12,029 bases of DNA from Chitinophagaceae bacterium. GTDB lineage: Bacteria; Bacteroidota; Bacteroidia; Chitinophagales; Chitinophagaceae. Positions 7,747 through 12,029 of this stretch are shown piece by piece (positions within the stretch are counted from its first letter, which is position 1; each line of letters starts with the position of its first letter). Location of the stretch: positions 1-12,029 of the forward strand of contig CANIMM010000068.1 of the NCBI GenBank assembly GCA_947468255.1, in the 5' to 3' direction. The notes beneath the pieces are model-generated. The model was given only the letters and a program-made list of their open reading frames with translations. It was not told the DNA's origin and did no database searches. The translations under genes and the position numbers were made by a program.

Positions 7747-7778
7747 AGTCCGAAGATAAATTTAATAATGCTTGTTCA

Positions 7779-7806
7779 GTAAATTATAAACCGATTTATA
7801 ATTTAC
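7779..7806 (-). other. Perfect AT-rich hairpin overlapping the lptE stop codon
   Basis: A perfect 12-bp inverted repeat (GTAAATTATAAA, loop CCGA, TTTATAATTTAC) includes the lptE TAA at 7803-7805 in one arm. It is weak (only two G-C pairs) and has no U tract after it, so it is not a good terminator. It may affect transcript stability or the relative expression of lptE and the next gene. Confidence 0.65.
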
Positions 7807-8375
7807 CAGTTTGAAAATATTTTATTGAACATGCCATCCACCGTATTTTTAATGATCTCAGGAAACAAGGCAGTTTGTGCCTGTTCCAGGCTTTGTGTAG
7901 CCGGGAAGTCAAAATTATTGGAAAGGTCGGTTTCAAAATTTTTCTTTTCATCGAGTGAATTCTTGAAAATCAAGTGAAAGGAAACCGACAGTCGGTTGGT
8001 ACTTGCGTTATTTCGCGAAATACCACTGGTGCTGACATTGTATTCCGAAACATATCCGCTGATGTCATAATGTGCATTGTCATCATTGGTTTGGCGAAGG
8101 CGGGTGCTTCCAATTACCTTTTGTTTCATTTTTTCTGTTAGTTGTGGTCCCAATTGCGGATTGACATACCGTGCTTTGTTTTCAAAGTAATTTACCCGAA
8201 ATGTTTTTACTTCTAGTGGAATAGGAGAAGTGTCTTTGAAAGAGTATTTGCAGGTAGCAAAGCTAAAAACAGCAATCACCAATAGACTTAGGGGCAATCT
8301 AAAAAGAATGTTTTTAAATTGACTTTTATTTCCATTGGGGGATTGCACTTTGTGCATTTTAATCTTCAATATCAT
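7803..8375 (-). CDS. lptE: LPS assembly lipoprotein LptE
   Basis: An outer-membrane lipoprotein that partners the LptD beta-barrel to insert lipopolysaccharide into the outer leaflet. It is 190 residues from the first ATG. A hydrophobic signal (LSLLVIAVFSFATC) leads to the probable lipidated Cys at 42. The following CKYSFKDTSPIP and the regions with KTFRVNYFENKARYVNPQL and TEKMKQKVI fit Bacteroidota LptE proteins. Thr at -1 of the Cys is atypical for a lipobox. The ATG at 8375 overlaps the sigma-54 gene by 17 bases. A second ATG, at 8357 (MHKVQSPNG), lies one base after that gene's TAA and leaves a 35-residue signal, which I find slightly more natural. Either start leaves the mature protein unchanged. 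Confidence 0.85.
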   Translation of the reverse strand: MILKIKMHKVQSPNGNKSQFKNILFRLPLSLLVIAVFSFATCKYSFKDTSPIPLEVKTFRVNYFENKARYVNPQLGPQLTEKMKQKVIGSTRLRQTNDDNAHYDISGYVSEYNVSTSGISRNNASTNRLSVSFHLIFKNSLDEKKNFETDLSNNFDFPATQSLEQAQTALFPEIIKNTVDGMFNKIFSNW

Positions 8376-9600
8376 ATTCTTTCAGTTTTCTATACAAGGT
8401 TCTTTCACTTATTCCAAGGTCAGAAGAAGCGTCTTTTCGTTTACCCTTATGTTTTTTCAGTGCTTTTATGATTAACTCCTTTTCCTTATCCATGATGCTC
8501 AGCGATTCCTCAATAGCTTCATGGTGGTGGATATCGTCCGCTTTTTGATTAATAAAAACAGCCTGGCTCGACTGTCCAAAATTGCTGCCCGAAACCGAGG
8601 GTTTATGATCGGGCATCATGCCATCCAAATTATTATTGTACATCGGAATATTTTGGGCCATTCCAGGATTTTGTAAAATTTCAAAGAACATTTTCTTTAA
8701 TTCATTTACATCCTTTTTCATGTCAAAAAACAACTTGTATAGAATTTCCCTTTCATTGGCAAATTCCTGCTGACTGAGTGCCGCCTTCCCTCCAACTAAA
8801 ACGGGTAGGCGATTAAAATTATTTTCCGGCAAAAAGTTTTTTAATTCTTTAGCTGAAATGTTTTTTTCTTTTGATAATACGGATATCTGCTCTGCAATAT
8901 TTTTAAGTTCCCTTACATTTCCTGGCCAAGGGTAGCTCATAAGTAATGCTTTTGCCTCTTCATCAAGCTGGATAGGAGCTCCTTTGTAGCGATCTGAGAA
9001 ATCTGCAGCAAATTTTCTAAATAACAAGGGAATGTCTTCTTTTCTATCTCTTAATGAGGGAACCCTTATTGGAACAGTATTTAAGCGGTAATAAAGATCT
9101 TCCCTGAATTTGCCCGATTGGGTGCTTTCCAACAGCTCCTTATTGGTAGCTGCAATTACTCTTACATCCGTTTTTTGAACCTTACTGCTACCCACCCTAA
9201 TGTATTCTCCAGCTTCCAGTACACGTAATAAACGGGCCTGGGTACCCAGTGGAAGTTCGCCAATTTCATCCAAAAAAATGGTGCCACCATTTACTGTTTC
9301 AAAATATCCTTTGCGGCTGTCCATTGCGCCGGTAAAAGACCCTTTTTCATGGCCAAATAATTCAGAATCGATCGTGCCTTCAGGAATAGCGCCACAATTT
9401 ACCGCAATAAAGGGATTGTGTTTTCTTGCACTTAATGCATGAATGATCTGCGAAAAAACTTCTTTACCAACACCACTTTCGCCATTAATCAGTACACTTA
9501 GGTCCGTATTGGCAACCTGAATTGCAACATTTAACGCATGATTCAGTACAAGCGAGTTGCCAATAATACCGAAACGATTTTTGATTGATTGTAAGTCCAT
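8359..9600 (-). CDS. Sigma-54-dependent transcriptional activator, Fis-type, without receiver domain
   Basis: A cytoplasmic AAA+ activator that opens promoters with RNA polymerase sigma-54. It has 413 residues. The AAA+ domain begins almost at the N-terminus: Walker A is GESGVGKE at 40-47, the sigma-54 contact loop is GSFTGA at 87-92 (a variant of GAFTGA), and Walker B is GGTIFLDE at 105-112. FREDLYYRLN at 165-174 carries the arginine-finger region, and WPGNVREL is at 225-232. A Fis-type helix-turn-helix occupies about 381-409 (RKDASSDLGISERTLYRKL). There is no phospho-receiver, GAF or PAS domain. An unusually long linker (about 262-370) separates AAA+ from HTH, with a charged helical part and a Met/Asn/Gln-rich part. 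Control must therefore come from the linker, a partner protein or expression level. It sits directly upstream of lptE. A GGAGGG lies 9-10 bases before the ATG. Confidence 0.93.
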   Translation of the reverse strand: MDLQSIKNRFGIIGNSLVLNHALNVAIQVANTDLSVLINGESGVGKEVFSQIIHALSARKHNPFIAVNCGAIPEGTIDSELFGHEKGSFTGAMDSRKGYFETVNGGTIFLDEIGELPLGTQARLLRVLEAGEYIRVGSSKVQKTDVRVIAATNKELLESTQSGKFREDLYYRLNTVPIRVPSLRDRKEDIPLLFRKFAADFSDRYKGAPIQLDEEAKALLMSYPWPGNVRELKNIAEQISVLSKEKNISAKELKNFLPENNFNRLPVLVGGKAALSQQEFANEREILYKLFFDMKKDVNELKKMFFEILQNPGMAQNIPMYNNNLDGMMPDHKPSVSGSNFGQSSQAVFINQKADDIHHHEAIEESLSIMDKEKELIIKALKKHKGKRKDASSDLGISERTLYRKLKEYDIED

Positions 9601-9609
9601 AATGTAATT

Positions 9610-9616
9610 CCCTCCG
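9610..9616 (-). promoter_or_regulatory. Shine-Dalgarno-like site of the sigma-54 activator gene
   Basis: The minus strand reads CGGAGGG starting 16 bases before the ATG, leaving about 9-10 bases of spacing. Such a clear site is uncommon in Bacteroidota and I see none as strong before the other genes here. It supports the chosen start. Confidence 0.5.
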
Positions 9617-9673
9617 ATCCAACCTGTGGGGTAAGTAGATTTATTTAAAAATTGTTTTCAATGGTATGTTAAA

Positions 9674-9693
9674 ATTATTTAATATTATTTAAA
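9674..9693. repeat. 10-bp tandem repeat upstream of the sigma-54 activator gene
   Basis: ATTATTTAAT (9674-9683) is followed at once by ATTATTTAAA (9684-9693), 9 of 10 bases identical and in phase with one helical turn. It lies in the 201-base gap between miaB and the sigma-54 gene. The setting is very AT-rich, so chance is a real alternative. I found no TAnnTTTG box in this gap. Confidence 0.35.
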
Positions 9694-9801
9694 TCTGACT
9701 ATTTATTTCGATACACTCAAATCCTACTTTAGTTTTCGTTGCTTTGAGCGTAACAGCAAATTGAAACTTGAAAAGTATTGTTATCAGGGCTACTTCCTCA
9801 T

Positions 9802-11235
9802 TTACTCGACAATAGCAGTTCCAATGAGGGTTCCTGCTGTGCAGCTGTCAATTTTCACCATTACATAATCTCCTTTTTTGAAATTCGCTTTTGGAAATAC
9901 CACCACCTTGTTATGGTCCGATCTTCCTTGCAATTCATTCTGCGTTTTTTTAGAAAATCCCTCCACTAATACCTTGCAGGTTTTACCAATATCCCTTTGC
10001 ATACTTTGAAGGGAATGGATGCGGTGAAGGTCAACCATTTCTTGCAATCTTTTTTTCTTAATAATTTCTGGAATATCATCTTCAAATCTCCTTGCGGCAA
10101 GGGTTCCAGGCCGCTCACTGTAAAAATACATATAAGCCAAGTCATACTTACAATATTCCATCAGGCTCATGGATTGGTCGTGGTCTTCGTCAGTCTCGGT
10201 ACAAAAACCAGTAATCATATCAGTGGATAATCCACAACCAGGTATAATTTCTCGAATGCGATTTACCTTGGCGATATACCATTCCCTTGTGTAGGTACGG
10301 TTCATCAATTGCAAAACCCTGCTACTGCCACTTTGAACGGGCAGATGGATGTAGTTGCATATATTTTCATGTCTTGCAATGGTATACAGTACTTCGTCGG
10401 TGATGTCTTTGGGATGAGAAGTGCTGAACCTCACTCTCAGCAGGGGGGAGATCAATGCTACTTTTTCCAATAGTGCTGCAAAAGTTACTGCAACTTCTTG
10501 CTTGCTATTGTCAGCGGCTGTCCAATGGTAGCTATCCACATTTTGTCCTAATAAGGTAACTTCTTTATATCCCTCTGCAAATAGATTTTGGCACTCTTCA
10601 ATAATACTATTCACATCTCTACTTCTTTCTCTTCCTCTAGTAAATGGGACTACGCAAAACGAACACATGTTATTGCAGCCACGCATGATACTCACAAATG
10701 CATTGACTCCGTTACTATTTAGTCGGATTGGTGAGATGTCTGCATAGGTTTCATCTCTACTTAAAAGGACATTGACCGCCTTTTGACCAGTTTCAGCTTC
10801 TTCAATAAGGCCAGGTAAGGTTCGATATGCATCTGGGCCTACTACTAGGTCAACCAGCTTTTCTTCTTGTAAGAATTTTTCCTTTAATCGTTCTGCCATA
10901 CAACCTAAAACACCTACTAGTATTCCCGGATTGAGTTTTTTTAGTTTCTTGAATTCGGTTAATCTTTTTCGAACAGTGGCTTCCGCTTTTTCCCGAATGG
11001 AACAGGTGTTTACCAGAATTAGATCTGCCGCTTCGCAGTTTTTGGTAGCGCCATACCCATTGCTTTGTAAGATGGATGCCACTACTTCACTATCAGCAAA
11101 ATTCATGGCACAGCCATAACTTTCGATAAAAAAAAGCTTTTTGAACTCATTTTGGCTAGTAGTAATTGGGGCATAAGCCTCACCCTGCCGCGCCTCATCG
11201 TGTATTTTACTTTCTATCGTTAATAAAGTATTCAT
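9802..11235 (-). CDS. miaB: tRNA-2-methylthio-N6-isopentenyladenosine-37 methylthiotransferase MiaB
   Basis: A cytoplasmic radical-SAM enzyme that adds a methylthio group to i6A37 of tRNAs reading UNN codons. It has 477 residues. The N-terminal UPF0004 domain has the three cluster cysteines C42 (ESYGCAMN), C78 (NTCSIREKA) and C112 (GCMAERL). The radical-SAM motif CxxxCxxC is C187, C191, C194 in MRGCNNMCSFCVVPFTRGRERS. HLPVQSGSSRVLQLMNR follows as in the family. A TRAM domain covers about 417-477. All cysteines are intact. The N-terminal extension of about 30 residues before the first domain is usual in Bacteroidota. A 201-base gap separates it from the sigma-54 gene downstream, so co-transcription is possible but not certain. 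Confidence 0.96.
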   Translation of the reverse strand: MNTLLTIESKIHDEARQGEAYAPITTSQNEFKKLFFIESYGCAMNFADSEVVASILQSNGYGATKNCEAADLILVNTCSIREKAEATVRKRLTEFKKLKKLNPGILVGVLGCMAERLKEKFLQEEKLVDLVVGPDAYRTLPGLIEEAETGQKAVNVLLSRDETYADISPIRLNSNGVNAFVSIMRGCNNMCSFCVVPFTRGRERSRDVNSIIEECQNLFAEGYKEVTLLGQNVDSYHWTAADNSKQEVAVTFAALLEKVALISPLLRVRFSTSHPKDITDEVLYTIARHENICNYIHLPVQSGSSRVLQLMNRTYTREWYIAKVNRIREIIPGCGLSTDMITGFCTETDEDHDQSMSLMEYCKYDLAYMYFYSERPGTLAARRFEDDIPEIIKKKRLQEMVDLHRIHSLQSMQRDIGKTCKVLVEGFSKKTQNELQGRSDHNKVVVFPKANFKKGDYVMVKIDSCTAGTLIGTAIVE

Positions 11236-11251
11236 GCTTAAAATTAGGGAT

Positions 11252-11259
11252 CAAAAATA
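11252..11259 (-). promoter_or_regulatory. Possible miaB promoter -7 box
   Basis: The minus strand reads TATTTTTG, the same octamer as before hppA and a match to TAnnTTTG. It lies 16 bases before the miaB ATG, so the transcript leader would be very short. No TTTG -33 element is visible at 17-23 bases, so the call is weak. Confidence 0.35.
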
Positions 11260-11277
11260 AGCAATTATCTTGTTATT

Positions 11278-11481
11278 ATGTCAGATTGGCAGCGAAAAAA
11301 TTGAATCCTTTCTCTTCAAAACATTCGTTCACCAGCAAAAAAGGGGGTAAATATTACATTTAGTAAACACAATTCAAGTGTTGATGGGCAAAATGAATTG
11401 GAAGGAGTAGTAAAGCTTGAAATGTACAATGAGTTTGTAGCGGATATTCTGGAAGCTGAATCTTCTTTGTATTTAAGCTAA
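11278..11481 (+). pseudogene. Short plus-strand reading frame with one internal stop, possible gene remnant
   Basis: An ATG at 11278 starts MSDWQRKN and meets TGA at 11302-11304. The same frame then continues open for 58 codons to TAA at 11479-11481, ending in LEMYNEFVADILEAESSLYL. The last 33 sense codons look coding: 16 of them begin with G, with many Glu, Val and Asp codons. I recognise no family. It could be a gene inactivated by one nonsense change, a truncated remnant of a larger gene, or chance. It is divergent from miaB, overlaps no other gene, and nearly fills the otherwise empty 300-base gap between miaB and ppa. No plus-strand promoter box is evident. Confidence 0.35.
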
Positions 11482-11535
11482 TGACTAGCGATCGATTGAA
11501 ACAATACTTTATTTATTAGCTAATTTAGACCAGCG

Positions 11536-12029
11536 TTATCCATTTTTTTTAAATTTCAGTTTATAAAATTCAATGGCTTCCTGGATGACTGCATAAGCAG
11601 TTTGCTTGTCCTGAAATTCATCTATTTCTACTACTTTATTTTCTAGGACCTTGTAATTTTCAAAATAATTTCTTAGCACCGCAATGAAATGGGTGGGTAA
11701 TTCATTGATATTCGAAAGGTGGTTAACAGTGGGGTCTTGGGTGGCAACTGCTATAATTTTATCATCCCTTTCTCCATTGTCGATCATTTGCATATTTCCA
11801 ATTACAGTTGCTTCTACTAGGCAGAGCGGTTGAATACTTTCACTGCACATCACCAATATATCCAGCGGATCGCCATCATGCCCCAATGTTTGTGGAATAA
11901 AACCGTAATTGATAGGGTAGTGAAAGGAGGAGTGAATAATTCGGTCCAATTTTAACAAGCCTGTTTCTTTGTCGATTTCATATTTCGCCCTTGAACCCTG
12001 CGGGATTTCAATAAGCGCATTGACGATTT
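11536..12029 (-). CDS. ppa: Soluble inorganic pyrophosphatase, family I (5' end outside window)
   Basis: This cytoplasmic Mg2+-dependent enzyme hydrolyses PPi to two phosphates, pulling biosynthetic reactions forward. The visible part is 163 codons plus stop; the frame stays open to the window edge, and roughly the first 15-20 residues are missing. It begins IVNALIEIPQGSRAKYEIDK, which carries the conserved Glu, Lys and Glu active-site residues. LLKLDR, HYPINYGFIPQTLG and the signature DGDPLDILV follow; its three Asp residues bind metal. A further acidic cluster (DNGERDDK) matches the remaining metal-site region. The in-frame TTG at 11956-11958 is internal and is not the start. I see no hairpin terminator after the stop. 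Confidence 0.95.
   Translation of the reverse strand, partial: IVNALIEIPQGSRAKYEIDKETGLLKLDRIIHSSFHYPINYGFIPQTLGHDGDPLDILVMCSESIQPLCLVEATVIGNMQMIDNGERDDKIIAVATQDPTVNHLSNINELPTHFIAVLRNYFENYKVLENKVVEIDEFQDKQTAYAVIQEAIEFYKLKFKKNG

Noticed and set aside
11294..11346. Two homopolymer frameshifts that would join other frames into the small plus-strand reading frame
   Set aside because: A single in-frame stop explains the frame more simply; the shifted readings need two independent events and give no recognisable protein.
11166..11363. 65-codon plus-strand frame starting inside miaB
   Set aside because: Its first part is antisense to the miaB N-terminus and its tail runs through the gap in a different frame from the coding-like stretch at 11305-11481.
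11536..11958. ppa as a complete 140-residue protein starting at TTG
   Set aside because: The frame continues to the window edge with conserved family I residues (IEIPQGSRAKYEIDKETG), so the TTG is internal and the gene is cut by the window.
1..12029. Mobile element, CRISPR array, toxin-antitoxin, defence system, tRNA or rRNA
   Set aside because: I saw no transposase or integrase motifs, regular spacer-repeat arrays, paired small toxin-antitoxin genes, or tRNA-like cloverleaf sequence. The content is housekeeping.

Overview
The window reads as chromosomal housekeeping DNA from a Bacteroidota bacterium, probably Chitinophagaceae or a near relative (inference). The evidence is AT-rich sequence, best protein matches from memory to Bacteroidota families, TAnnTTTG-type -7 promoter boxes, few Shine-Dalgarno sequences, and the order miaB / sigma-54 activator / lptE / TPR-like protein / secG, which I recall as conserved in this phylum. 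Every full-length gene lies on the minus strand. The exceptions on the plus strand are a 38-codon tail at the left edge and a short, possibly decayed reading frame near 11.3-11.5 kb.

Left part (1-4241). The end of an unrecognised plus-strand gene converges on hppA, and a strong bidirectional terminator separates them. hppA encodes a membrane ion-pumping pyrophosphatase. Next comes lpdA, the dihydrolipoamide dehydrogenase (E3) subunit of 2-oxoacid dehydrogenase complexes. lpdA has its own terminator and the clearest Bacteroidota-type promoter in the window. The gap upstream of lpdA carries CCCCTAAA-type repeat units.

Middle part (4242-6444). A YihY/BrkB-family membrane protein is followed by mltG, the endolytic murein transglycosylase. 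The gap between them has palindromes but no clear promoter.

Right part (6418-11235). A probable envelope operon runs, in transcription order, miaB (tRNA modification), a sigma-54 activator without receiver domain, lptE (LPS assembly lipoprotein), an unnamed TPR-like protein, and secG (protein translocase). It ends at a rho-independent terminator. Gene joints are tight: 1 bp between the TPR-like gene and secG, and an overlap or 1 bp gap between the sigma-54 gene and lptE. The only sizeable gap in this part lies between miaB and the sigma-54 gene.

Right edge (11236-12029). A 300-bp gap holds the decayed reading frame, followed by the 3' part of ppa, a soluble family I pyrophosphatase whose start is outside the window. 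The window therefore contains both a soluble and a membrane PPi-hydrolysing enzyme.

I found no mobile element, CRISPR array, tRNA or rRNA, and no convincing new multi-gene system. The points most worth following are the residue pattern of the membrane pyrophosphatase, the short plus-strand reading frame, the receiver-less sigma-54 activator next to lptE, and several intergenic repeats and hairpins.
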